Positions 7,980 to 16,433 of a stretch of 64,000 nucleotides of DNA are shown here, piece by piece. Made by a program: the position numbers and the translations under genes. Below the pieces are notes generated by a model. It saw nothing but the letters and a program-made list of their open reading frames with translations. It was not told the DNA's origin and searched no databases. Within the stretch, counting starts at the first letter, position 1. Every line of letters begins with the position of its first letter. This stretch comes from JARYLZ01 sp964388275 (GTDB lineage Bacteria; Bacteroidota; Ignavibacteria; SZUA-365): contig CAYLZD010000018.1 in NCBI GenBank assembly GCA_964388275.1, forward strand, positions 14,532 through 78,531, in the 5' to 3' direction.

Positions 7980-8866
7980 TACTGGCTGTCGCTTCAGGCA
8001 AGGGCGGCACGGGCAAGACGACCGTGTCCGTGAATATGGCCCGGTCTCTCGGCGCCCGCGTGCTCCTGCTCGACTGCGACGTGGAAGAACCCAACGTTCG
8101 CCTTTTTCTGAAAGGAGAAAAAACAGCTGAAGAGACGGCCGCGATCCCGATCCCCGTGGTCGACGAGTCCTTGTGCGACGGATGCGGCGACTGCGGACGC
8201 TTCTGCGAATACAACGCCATTGTTTCCTTCGGGACTACGGCTCTCGTTTTCCCGGAAATGTGCCATGGCTGCGGCGGCTGCGCGAAAGTCTGTCCCAGAA
8301 ATGCGATCAGTGAAATCGATAATCGCATCGGCGTGGTTGAAACATTCCGCGACGGCAAAATCACTCTGATACAGGGCCGCCTCGATGTAGGAGTCACCAT
8401 GGCGCCCCCGCTGATACGCTCGGTGAAAAAGCATATTGCAGAAGACGCGCCTGCGATACTGGATGCGCCGCCCGGCACGTCATGCCCCGTGATTACCACA
8501 CTCGGCGGATCGGATGCTGTCGTTCTTGTAACGGAACCGACGCCTTTCGGGCTGAACGACCTGACCCTGGCGGTGCAGATGGTCGGCGAACTCGGCATCC
8601 CCTTCGGCGTCGTTGTAAACCGCGCGGGTATAGGTGATGACCGCGTCAATGCGTTCTGCGCCGATCAGAACATCCCGGTGCTGATGGAAATACCCTTTGA
8701 CAGGCGCATCGCCGAAGTCTATTCCAGAGGCGGACTGATAGTGGACGCGCTTCCTGAATATCTCGGTCTTTTCCGTTCGCTTTACGAAAAGGCGGCCCGT
8801 CTTTCGGAGGACGCCTATTCCGCTCCGCTTGGAATTTTTCGAGAGCAATCAGGATCTCCGGCCTGA
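7976..8866 (+). CDS. MinD/ParA-family ATPase with inserted 2[4Fe-4S] ferredoxin domain (copy 1)
   Basis: A 296-residue P-loop ATPase with deviant Walker A (SGKGGTGKTT) near the N-terminus, as in MinD and Mrp. A bacterial-type ferredoxin domain is inserted after about residue 60: C67-x2-C70-x2-C73-x3-C77 and C96-x2-C99-x2-C102-x3-C106, enough for two [4Fe-4S] clusters. Walker B/switch residues appear in DAPPGTSCPV. This is the family described as MinD P-loop ATPases containing an inserted ferredoxin domain, found as pairs in the ORP locus of Desulfovibrio. It probably couples ATP hydrolysis and redox clusters to metal-cofactor assembly with the NifX-like proteins. Cytosolic. Confidence 0.95.
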   Translation: MILAVASGKGGTGKTTVSVNMARSLGARVLLLDCDVEEPNVRLFLKGEKTAEETAAIPIPVVDESLCDGCGDCGRFCEYNAIVSFGTTALVFPEMCHGCGGCAKVCPRNAISEIDNRIGVVETFRDGKITLIQGRLDVGVTMAPPLIRSVKKHIAEDAPAILDAPPGTSCPVITTLGGSDAVVLVTEPTPFGLNDLTLAVQMVGELGIPFGVVVNRAGIGDDRVNAFCADQNIPVLMEIPFDRRIAEVYSRGGLIVDALPEYLGLFRSLYEKAARLSEDAYSAPLGIFREQSGSPA

Positions 8867-8892
8867 CTTCCGAACGCATCTCAATCGTATTC

Positions 8893-9765
8893 ATGAAAGA
8901 ACTTGTCGTAATAAGCGGGAAAGGGGGCACCGGCAAGACCAGCGTCGCGGCTTCGTTCGCGGTTCTGTCGGAGCGGCCTGTCATAGCCGACTGTGACGTG
9001 GACGCGGCGGATATGCATCTTGTTCTTGCGCCCAAGGTACTCGAGAAACATGAATTCCGCAGCGGCCATGAAGCGGTGATTTCTCGGGAGAAATGCTCCG
9101 GCTGCGGCGTATGCTTCGAGAATTGCCGCTATGATGCGGTCAAAAAGAAAGGCGGACCTCGAGAGACGTCTTATTTCATCGATCCGATAGCCTGCGAAGG
9201 CTGCGGTGTCTGCGTCCGTTTCTGTCCTGAACAGGCGATCGACTTCCCAGAAAGATTATGCGGCGATTGGATGATTTCAGAAACGCGATGCGGACCGATG
9301 GTGCACGCCCGGCTGGGAATAGCGGCCGAGAATTCGGGCAAACTCGTCACTACGGTCCGGAAGGAAGCCCGCCGCATCGCCGAGGAACAGCAGCGTCCGC
9401 TCATAATAGTGGACGGCCCGCCCGGCATCGGCTGTCCGGTCATAGCGTCCCTGACCGGAGCGACTTATGCGCTCGTGGTAACCGAGCCCACGGTCTCCGG
9501 CGAGCATGATATGGAGCGCGTCATCTCATTGACCCGGCATTTCGGCATACCCGCTGCCGTGTGCGTGAACAAGTGGGACGTAAATCCGGAAATGACGGAA
9601 CGCATTGAGGATAGAGCGGGCAAAGCCGGCGCGCTTATCGCCGGCCGGATCCGTTTCGATCCCGGAGTGACCAGGGCGCAGTTGCTTGAGAAGACGGTGG
9701 TGGAAACCGGCGCTGACTCCGCCGATGATATTGCCCACACATGGAAAAATCTTAAGTTACATTAA
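8893..9765 (+). CDS. MinD/ParA-family ATPase with inserted 2[4Fe-4S] ferredoxin domain (copy 2)
   Basis: Paralogue of the preceding gene (290 residues, separated by 26 bp). It has the same deviant Walker A (SGKGGTGKTS), and its ferredoxin insert carries C68-x2-C71-x2-C74-x3-C78 and C101-x2-C104-x2-C107-x3-C111. The switch II segment is VDGPPGIGCPV. Sequence outside the motifs differs clearly from copy 1, as in the DVU2103/DVU2104 pair, so the two probably form a heteromeric ATPase rather than being a recent duplication. Confidence 0.95.
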   Translation: MKELVVISGKGGTGKTSVAASFAVLSERPVIADCDVDAADMHLVLAPKVLEKHEFRSGHEAVISREKCSGCGVCFENCRYDAVKKKGGPRETSYFIDPIACEGCGVCVRFCPEQAIDFPERLCGDWMISETRCGPMVHARLGIAAENSGKLVTTVRKEARRIAEEQQRPLIIVDGPPGIGCPVIASLTGATYALVVTEPTVSGEHDMERVISLTRHFGIPAAVCVNKWDVNPEMTERIEDRAGKAGALIAGRIRFDPGVTRAQLLEKTVVETGADSADDIAHTWKNLKLH

Positions 9766-9785
9766 TTCAACTAACAGAGGAATGT

Positions 9786-10124
9786 ATGAGAATCGCCATC
9801 CCGCTAGCTAACGGAAAACTCACTATGCATTTCGGGCATTGCGAGAGCTTCGCTCTCATTGACGTCGACGAAACGGAAAAGAAGATTACCGGCAGAAATG
9901 ATGTGGAAGCTCCCCCGCATGAACCCGGCATGCTACCTCCGTGGCTGGCGGAGAAAGGCGCTCGTGTGATAATAGCCGGAGGCATGGGGCAGAGAGCGCA
10001 GATGCTCTTTGAAGCGCAGGGAATCAAGGTATTGCTGGGCGCCCGCACCGAGACTCCGGAAACGCTTGTGTCCGATTACCTCTCGGGAACACTGCAGACC
10101 GGCGCGAACCTCTGCGACCACTGA
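9786..10124 (+). CDS. NifX-type dinitrogenase cofactor domain protein, last gene of the ORP-like operon
   Basis: A 112-residue Nitro_FeMo-Co domain beginning MRIAIPLANGKLTMHFGHCE, the common start of this family, with the later block GARVIIAGGMGQRAQMLFEA. The H-x2-H-C residues near the N-terminus (MHFGHCE) could bind metal. An AGAGGAATGT Shine-Dalgarno region lies directly upstream and the gap to the previous ATPase is 20 bp. This is the third NifX-fold protein in the operon. One of the three is the likely counterpart of the orange protein, but I cannot say which from sequence alone. Confidence 0.92.
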   Translation: MRIAIPLANGKLTMHFGHCESFALIDVDETEKKITGRNDVEAPPHEPGMLPPWLAEKGARVIIAGGMGQRAQMLFEAQGIKVLLGARTETPETLVSDYLSGTLQTGANLCDH

Positions 10125-10243
10125 AGCGCCTGCGGCAGGGCCGACTGTTTCATCTCGCCGACGTCGTTCTTTCCGCGCTCACCGAGCGCAGCACGTTGGA
10201 ACAGGCGGTTGAATGGCTTGAAAATCGCCGATGTGTCAATTAA
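10121..10243 (+). pseudogene. Start-less coding remnant
   Basis: A frame different from the preceding gene reads as a plausible protein end (GRLFHLADVVLSALTERS, then EQAVEWLENRR and stop) with coding-like GC at third positions, but it has no start codon and overlaps the previous stop. I read it as the 3' scrap of a lost gene. Family not recognised. Confidence 0.3.
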
Positions 10244-10937
10244 TCGTATAGCTGAGCAGACGGAAGGACTCGACGTTGTAAACAGGGAACGATGTTTCTC
10301 TGTGCCATGAGCACTCGACAAGGCCTCGGGTTCTATCGTAGATCTCGTGGACCATCCAGTGTTCGGTGATCCAACCAGACGCAAAGTCCTCACAGACGAT
10401 CGCCCGGCAGTGTGCGAAGGTTCCAAACGGCACGGTCACTGCCGTATCCGTGTGGATCTTGAATGGATCCACGTTGGAATAGGCGGCTTTGTGACCGTGG
10501 AGCAACGTGACGCCTGGCCTGGTCCGTCCGCAATTATCGAAGATACAGAAATAGTATCGTCCTCCGAGCGTGTCGAAACGCTGCAATTCTCCGCGATCGG
10601 ATGTCAGATATATGGTGTCGCCCTTTGCGCTCGGACCCTTTAAGCCGGTACGTATGAGGACCAGAGTGTAGATTTTTCCCGAATAGTTCGTGTACACATT
10701 GGAATCGACCTTGATTATGCTTAGGACGGCTGTGCCTGAGTCGCTGGAGATGCCATACGGGGAGCCAAGCTCGCTCTTCCATTCATACGTCCACGAATTG
10801 CCGACACGGAGCGGAAAATAGCTCTCGTCGTGCTCACAGCCATCAGGAGAGGAGTCTGCAGGGTTCGAATCATTTGAGCAGGATGTGAAGAGAAACACGA
10901 GGACGAAGTGGCTTATTGCGAGCGTGATTTTGTGCAT
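10236..10937 (-). CDS. Putative lipoprotein with N-terminal YFPLRVGNSWTY motif
   Basis: A 233-residue protein with signal peptide and lipobox LFTSC. The mature start DESYFPLRVGNSWTYEW is a phrase recurring in secreted proteins of Ignavibacteria and related phyla, and the rest is beta-rich (GDTIYLTSDRGELQRFD, VPFGTFAHCRAIVCED). This suggests a surface or periplasmic beta-sandwich lipoprotein. It is oriented against both neighbours and stands alone, so it is probably a monocistronic cargo gene. Function unknown. Confidence 0.75.
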   Translation of the reverse strand: MHKITLAISHFVLVFLFTSCSNDSNPADSSPDGCEHDESYFPLRVGNSWTYEWKSELGSPYGISSDSGTAVLSIIKVDSNVYTNYSGKIYTLVLIRTGLKGPSAKGDTIYLTSDRGELQRFDTLGGRYYFCIFDNCGRTRPGVTLLHGHKAAYSNVDPFKIHTDTAVTVPFGTFAHCRAIVCEDFASGWITEHWMVHEIYDRTRGLVECSWHRETSFPVYNVESFRLLSYTIN

Positions 10938-11294
10938 GGCGTGGTATGAATCGATGAACTATACGGTTTACAAGCGTCCGAATTGAGATCAGAAAGTGAT
11001 GGATGGCAACCGGGCCCGGCGCACAGGCTGTAAAAGGGCCGGACATATCATATAGCCGCCGGCGCCGCCGATGGTTTCATCCTTTCCAGGAAATCTTCCG
11101 TATGGCCCCTGATAGGACGGTATGGGGGTTGGAGGCATGCGGAGAACCACGGAAGGAAAAAAATTCTACTGTTTCTGGGTGAACGGGTGAAATCAATCGC
11201 GGTTTGCGGAGATATATATGTGGGGCGCCCAGAGCGGGTTCCCTCGCAGGGGCTTCTCGAACTGCGGCTCGTGAAACAAAATGAGGGGTAGACC
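10938..11294. other. Intergenic, divergent promoter space
   Basis: 357 bp between two divergently oriented envelope genes. I see no ORF with coding character, no long repeat and no clear hairpin. It must hold the promoters for both neighbours, but no consensus stands out. Confidence 0.6.
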
Positions 11295-13205
11295 ATGAAA
11301 AACGCTAAGACTATCCTTGTGCACTCGCTCATCAGCGGGATCGTCATCCTGTCCCTGGGCGTCGCGGCCTTTAACGGTTGTGCAACGGTTCAGAAAGATT
11401 TCCTTGCGGCGAAAAAGCTGAATACCGCTTCGGCCTACGAAGATTTTCTCCGCAAACACCCGAACAGCGCATTCGAGAAGAACGCATATTTGGGCATCGC
11501 TCGATCTCATACCGCTGCTCGCAATTGGTCCGAGGCGGAAGCTTCGTACGGTCGAATGTCGCAGCGCTTTCCGGAAGATTCGCTCGAATACAACAGGATA
11601 AGAGCATTGCTGACGACGCCCGCGGAACCCGTAGTCATCACTAATCTCGGGCCGACCGTCAACTCGCGATATGAAGAGTATTTTCCGGTGATCACAGCGG
11701 ATGAAAAAACTCTGTATTTCTGCTCTAATGATATGGAACGCCTGAATACGGATTCGATAGCAGCCGTGCTCAAGTCGCTCCCGCAAGCGGAGCGCCTGAC
11801 CAGAGCGCTGAAAATCATTAATGATTGTCCGCAGGAGGAAATATGGAGATCCGACCGCGGGAACGAATCCTGGGCCCCGCCTTACAAGTTGCGCGCGCCC
11901 CTCAATTCGCAGCAGAACGACGCTGTCGAGGCCATATCAGTCGATAAAACAACGGCGTATATTTTCCGCAACGGCAGAATCATGATTTCGCGTCTGAAAG
12001 CCGACGGCGAATGGGAGGATCCCGTCGATGCCGGGGATCAGTTGAATACCGGCAGGTGGGATGCGGACGTTTCGCTCTCGAGTGACGGCAGGGCGCTGCT
12101 TTTCTCCTCGAACCGCAAGGAAAGCATTCAAGCCGGTCCGAAAGACACGACCCATTCCAAAGATTTGTACGTTTCCTTCAGGGAGGGCGAAAAATGGTGC
12201 AAACCGATTAATCTGGGCCGGACAATAAATACGAACCGGACCGAACGCTCTCCATATCTTCACTCGGACGGCAGAACGCTGTATTTCAGCTCGGACGGAC
12301 ACCCGGGATTGGGAGAACTTGACGTGTTCAGGAGCGTCCGCATCGGAGATTCCTGGACGGAGTGGAGCGAACCCGAGAACCTGGGCCGCGAGATCAATAC
12401 AGCGCAAGACGACTGGGGGTACAAAATTCCGGCGCAGGGCGACAGGGCGTATTACAGCGTTCGCGGGCGCCCCGACAGTTTCGGCGGGCAGGACATATAT
12501 GTGATACAGCTGCCGTCAACGGTTCAGCCGATGCTCGCAGTCACGGCGATTTACGGCAAAATCATCGATCGCCATGGAAAGCCGTTGGAAGCGCGCGTGC
12601 TATGGGAATACAAGCGCGACTCCGCGGATGTCGGCAATTCAATTCAAGCGCCAAAGCAGAGCGCTCATTCATCGGATTTGATAGCTGGAGAGGCGCGAAG
12701 CAATCCGATGACCGGCGAGTATTTCATCACGCTGCCCGCGGGCCGCAATTACACGTACTTCGCCTCGAAAGATGGGTATTATCCCACTTCACAGAATATC
12801 GATCTGCGGGACAAGAAGGAGTATCAGGAATACAATGTGGACATAGTCCTTCCTCGCGGCGATGAAGAGGCGATCGTGCTGAAAAACATCTTTTTCGATT
12901 TCAACAGCACGGAAATACTGCCCGCGTCCGAATCCGAGCTGCTCCGGTTGTATGAATACCTCACTCAAAACAGCGGCTATGAAATCGAAATCTCCGGCCA
13001 TACGGATGACGTTGGTTCCGATGCGTACAATCTCACGCTGTCGCACAAGCGGGCCAAAGCCGTCGTCGCATACCTGGAATCAAGGGGAATCGTCTCCGCC
13101 AGGATGACCGCGAAGGGTTACGGCAAACAGAAGCCGATCGATAACACCGGCACGGACGAAGGCAGGGCGAAAAACCGCAGGGTTGAATTCAGGCTCGTCA
13201 AGTGA
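11295..13205 (+). CDS. PD40 propeller lipoprotein with C-terminal OmpA (peptidoglycan-binding) domain
   Basis: 636 residues: signal with lipobox AAFNGC, a short TPR-like stretch (about 40-105), a propeller of PD40/WD40-like strands (ITADEKTLYFCSN, SSDGRALLFSSNRK, HSDGRTLYFSSDG), a carboxypeptidase-regulatory-like beta-sandwich (AIYGKIIDRHGKPLEARV, with LPAGRNYTYFASKDGYY), and a C-terminal OmpA domain (IFFDFNST, SGHTDDVGS, NRRVEF) whose Asp and Arg bind the peptide stem of murein. This architecture is common in T9SS-bearing phyla, where one family member (PorE) links the secretion machine to peptidoglycan; whether this copy has that role is unknown. A decayed relative lies at 33190-34381. Confidence 0.92.
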   Translation: MKNAKTILVHSLISGIVILSLGVAAFNGCATVQKDFLAAKKLNTASAYEDFLRKHPNSAFEKNAYLGIARSHTAARNWSEAEASYGRMSQRFPEDSLEYNRIRALLTTPAEPVVITNLGPTVNSRYEEYFPVITADEKTLYFCSNDMERLNTDSIAAVLKSLPQAERLTRALKIINDCPQEEIWRSDRGNESWAPPYKLRAPLNSQQNDAVEAISVDKTTAYIFRNGRIMISRLKADGEWEDPVDAGDQLNTGRWDADVSLSSDGRALLFSSNRKESIQAGPKDTTHSKDLYVSFREGEKWCKPINLGRTINTNRTERSPYLHSDGRTLYFSSDGHPGLGELDVFRSVRIGDSWTEWSEPENLGREINTAQDDWGYKIPAQGDRAYYSVRGRPDSFGGQDIYVIQLPSTVQPMLAVTAIYGKIIDRHGKPLEARVLWEYKRDSADVGNSIQAPKQSAHSSDLIAGEARSNPMTGEYFITLPAGRNYTYFASKDGYYPTSQNIDLRDKKEYQEYNVDIVLPRGDEEAIVLKNIFFDFNSTEILPASESELLRLYEYLTQNSGYEIEISGHTDDVGSDAYNLTLSHKRAKAVVAYLESRGIVSARMTAKGYGKQKPIDNTGTDEGRAKNRRVEFRLVK

Positions 13206-13405
13206 CGCCGGCGCGCGCGCGGGAAGCGGGGAAGTTGTGGAAGCATGGACGGAGCTTTTCCCAAGCTTGTGACCGGCGCGAAGCAACGCGGCCACCGAGG
13301 CGGTTGCTGTATAAATCCCGCCTGTTATCTCTCGCCGGGCCGTAAAAGGCGCAGCGCATACTTCCCTCGTCGTTGAACGTGCTTTTCGCGCTCGGAAACA
13401 ATTAA

Positions 13406-13705
13406 GCAGCGCAATTTCTGGCCCGGGAGCTCGACCGCTACCGCTACGGCCGCAACCTCGCCGGACTGCGATCTCTCCTGGGTTCCTTTGAGGCCGAATT
13501 CTCCTTGCCGGCAAGTCTCTGGAGCGTCGAACAGTCGACCATGCGCATGAGGGAAGATGTGTATGCCAATATCGTCGGAGGGATGACCAAAACCGAAGCC
13601 GTCCGGCAAGCGAAAGTGAAGCTCATAAACACCCGCGTCAAAGGAATCTCATTCTCTCACCCGTTTCTCTGGGCGCCGTTCGTGTTCATTGGGCGGCCGA
13701 AATGA
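13406..13705 (+). pseudogene. 3' remnant of a CHAT-domain gene
   Basis: A frame open from a stop at 13403 reads through LPASLWSVEQST, an alanine/lysine-rich helix (TKTEAVRQAKVKL) and SHPFLWAPFVFIG, the typical last 60 residues of CHAT proteases (compare AHPFLWAPFVLVG in the intact gene at 24159-28055). The catalytic His and Cys segments are absent. Upstream of it, 13206-13405 shows nothing recognisable. It is an eroded second CHAT gene. Confidence 0.65.
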
Positions 13706-13895
13706 CTGTCTCTCTGCATGACATGTGCGGATTTTGCAGCTGGATTTCCTTTTTGGAGCGCTAAATTGCAACCTTTTCGATTACCGCTGAAAGATTTAGT
13801 GCGATTGCGCGATAATATGATGGCGGGCGCAACGGCCGGTCTGGTGCTCTCTGCCATGAACATGTCGGTTTTCAAATTCAACAGGAGGCGGTAAC

Positions 13896-16070
13896 ATGAA
13901 AACACTCTTATGCATTCTTGTGACTTTTGCCCCGCTCGCGGTCGCGCAAGGCCAGTCCTGGCGTTGGTTGTATCCGTCACCGACTCCCGCGAGAGTCAAG
14001 CAGCAACAATTTATTACACAGGTGTTTGGCTTTGTTATCACGGAAAACGGTGAGATACACCGGACTGAGGATGGCGGCAAATCCTGGTCGAGCATGGCAT
14101 TCAACAACACTAAGTTCAACGCCATGCGGTTTTTAAACGTCAAGTCCGGATACATTCTCGGTTATGAGTCTTCACCAAGCAATAAAAATATCCTTCTGGC
14201 GACAACCGACGGCGGCGTGTCATTTACAAGAATTGCGCTTCTTGCTTCGTCGAATGTCACATATACGTGCATGCATTTCATTTCGTCGAATGAGGGTTAT
14301 ATCGCCGGTTCTAACGGCGCGGTTCTTAGAACCCTGGACGGCGGAAGCAGTTGGGCGGATATATCCGTCTCTGAAGCTGCCAATATGAGTATATTCTCAG
14401 TCTATTTCGCGGATCGCAACCACGGAATAGTATTCGGCAGCATCTCATACGGCGGCGGTTACAATGTCGTATGCGGCGCCACTTCGAACGGTGGGACAAA
14501 CTGGGCGTTGCAGAAATCCGGAATCGCTAATAATTTCAGCGCTGCCTTTCATGCAGGCGCAGGAACACACTTCCTTGCCGGCACGAACGGCATCATACTA
14601 AAAACCCAGAATAGCGGCCGTTCGTGGACGTTTCCGTCGCAGTCGGTCCTTGCCGCCCTCCGTGGCGTTTCCTTCACCAACGAACGTGAAGGATGGGCCG
14701 TCGGTGAGGACAGCACTATTCTAAAAACTACGGATGGAGGAGAATCCTGGGAAAAGCTTCGCTTGCCCTTTTATACGAATTATGTCGACGTCGGTTTTCT
14801 CGACGGTTCAATCGGACTGATCCTCGGCCAGGAGTATCGGTCCGGACAGACACAATGCCTGTTGTTCACCTCCGACGGAGGCAATACCTGGTCTAATCGA
14901 TTCAAATCCTTTCCAACACAGGAAACATTCACCGATGTATCGTTCGTCAGCGACAATGTCGGTTACATTATCTCGTCACAAAAAATATATAAAACCGCTG
15001 ATGCCGGATACACATGGTCGCAAATGTACGGCACCACGAATGATTACTTCAATGCCGTTGCATTCCTCGACGAAAACAGCGGGTGGTCCGTAGGTCGAAG
15101 AGGTTATAGCGGGGCGCTGTATCGCACGACGGACGGCGGCCTTAACTGGACGACCGCGTCACCAGTTTCCAATTATATCAACAGCATTCACTTCGTTACG
15201 GACAATTACGGCTGGATTGCCGCAGATGGGGGCAAAATACTTCGCACGAGAGACGGCGGCCGATCTCCGTGGGTGGAGCAAACTACCGGAATAACCGAGG
15301 ATATCTACAAAATATTCTTTGTCGACGGCGACTATGGCTGGGCGATTACAAAATATAAAACATTGCTTTCTACAACCAATGGGGGCGGGACATGGGCGTC
15401 CGCTACGAATTCCGGAAGCCTGACCTATCGTTCCGTGTATTTTATCGACAGGAATACCGGCTGGCTCGGCACCCTGAGTGGACTGTTGAAATCCACCGAC
15501 GGTGGGAGGAATTGGACCGTTGTGCCGCTCCCGAACGCATCTTTTGACGACGTATATGACATCTACTTCCGGAACAGCATGGATGGATATGTTCTGACGC
15601 AAGGTTACAGCTCCGGCGACGGCGGTAAAATATACAAAACCACGGATGGCGGCGCCTCGTGGCTTGAAGTGTTTTCAACGTCCAAATACCCGTATGCCTT
15701 CTCTTTCAGCTCATCCGGCGACGGTTGGATGGTGGGAGCGGCCGGCACTGTTGCAAGTTCGACGAAGCGCAATCCGACTTTCACAGGAGAATTGCCTGAA
15801 GCAAACAACACTTTCCGATTGGGGCAGAATTATCCGAATCCGTTCTCTTCATCGACAACGATCGAGTATGAACTGCCGGTGGAAACCTACGTGCATTTAT
15901 CCGTTTACGATATTATGGGACGTCTTGTTTACAATGCTGTAAATGATTACCGGAAGGCAGGCAAGCATGCCGCCGTAATACCGACAGTCGATCTCAATCC
16001 GGGGCAGTACATATATACCATCAAGACCCGGGAATACATCAATTCGAAAACAATGTTTGTTTTACGATAA
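13896..16070 (+). CDS. Secreted YCF48/BNR-type beta-propeller protein with T9SS sorting domain
   Basis: A 724-residue protein with a Sec signal peptide ending at VAQGQS. At least eight Asp-box or photosynthesis-system-II-assembly-like repeats are visible (RTLDGGSSW, KTTDGGESW, TSDGGNTW, RTTDGGLNW, KSTDGGRNW, KTTDGGASW), each pairing with a VGFLD- or VYFID-type strand, so one or two seven-bladed propellers are expected. The last 80 residues are a type A T9SS sorting domain: FRLGQNYPNPFSSSTTIEYE, then VYDIMGRLV and a final strand. The product is thus exported to the cell surface or medium. CAGGAGG precedes the ATG. No enzymatic motif is seen. Confidence 0.93.
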   Translation: MKTLLCILVTFAPLAVAQGQSWRWLYPSPTPARVKQQQFITQVFGFVITENGEIHRTEDGGKSWSSMAFNNTKFNAMRFLNVKSGYILGYESSPSNKNILLATTDGGVSFTRIALLASSNVTYTCMHFISSNEGYIAGSNGAVLRTLDGGSSWADISVSEAANMSIFSVYFADRNHGIVFGSISYGGGYNVVCGATSNGGTNWALQKSGIANNFSAAFHAGAGTHFLAGTNGIILKTQNSGRSWTFPSQSVLAALRGVSFTNEREGWAVGEDSTILKTTDGGESWEKLRLPFYTNYVDVGFLDGSIGLILGQEYRSGQTQCLLFTSDGGNTWSNRFKSFPTQETFTDVSFVSDNVGYIISSQKIYKTADAGYTWSQMYGTTNDYFNAVAFLDENSGWSVGRRGYSGALYRTTDGGLNWTTASPVSNYINSIHFVTDNYGWIAADGGKILRTRDGGRSPWVEQTTGITEDIYKIFFVDGDYGWAITKYKTLLSTTNGGGTWASATNSGSLTYRSVYFIDRNTGWLGTLSGLLKSTDGGRNWTVVPLPNASFDDVYDIYFRNSMDGYVLTQGYSSGDGGKIYKTTDGGASWLEVFSTSKYPYAFSFSSSGDGWMVGAAGTVASSTKRNPTFTGELPEANNTFRLGQNYPNPFSSSTTIEYELPVETYVHLSVYDIMGRLVYNAVNDYRKAGKHAAVIPTVDLNPGQYIYTIKTREYINSKTMFVLR

Positions 16071-16091
16071 CATGCCACAATGGAGGCAAAC

Positions 16092-16208
16092 ATGAAATAT
16101 ATTCTGGTTATTGAGACAATATTTGCCGCCTTCCGACTACGTCCCGCAAGCCGCGGGACTTCGTCGGACAGTTCGGCGGCCACCACTCCCCGACGGGGAG
16201 GGGCTTAA
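16092..16208 (+). pseudogene. Truncated gene start running into a palindromic repeat
   Basis: TGGAGGCAAAC-ATG is a good initiation site and the first 12 codons (MKYILVIETIFA) look like a signal peptide. The frame then enters the repeat element at 16125 and stops after 38 codons. Most simply, an exported-protein gene was cut by repeat insertion or deletion, leaving its head behind. Confidence 0.4.
16125..16207. repeat. Dispersed palindromic repeat, copy 1
   Basis: An 83-bp element: GCCGCC arm, inner hairpin GTCCCGCAAGCCGCGGGAC, outer arm GGCGGC, then CTCCCCGACGGGGAG. Close copies lie at 21001-21122 and 21190-21276. The element is hairpin-forming, REP-like and found only between genes here, except where it truncates the small ORF at 16092. 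Confidence 0.85.
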
Positions 16209-16433
16209 CATATCGGGGGGAGAGGAAAAATAACTCTTTTGTATTCGGTATTCCTTTTACTCCGGGAAATGGACAAGGGATGAGATCAAACAAGCGGAAA
16301 ACTCCCATACACCCGCGCAGCCCGACTTCCGGGCTTGATCGGCTCTTTTGCTTTATTACAGCGGATTTATTATGATGGCTTCCGGTATATTCTTTCGTAC
16401 GCGTTTCCCGCTCAAACATTTCAGGAGGGTAAG

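Noticed and set aside
4113..10124. Nitrogen-fixation cluster
   Set aside because: NifX-fold proteins alone do not imply nitrogenase; no nifHDK, nifEN or NifB radical-SAM gene is present, and the MinD-ferredoxin pair points to an ORP-type system.
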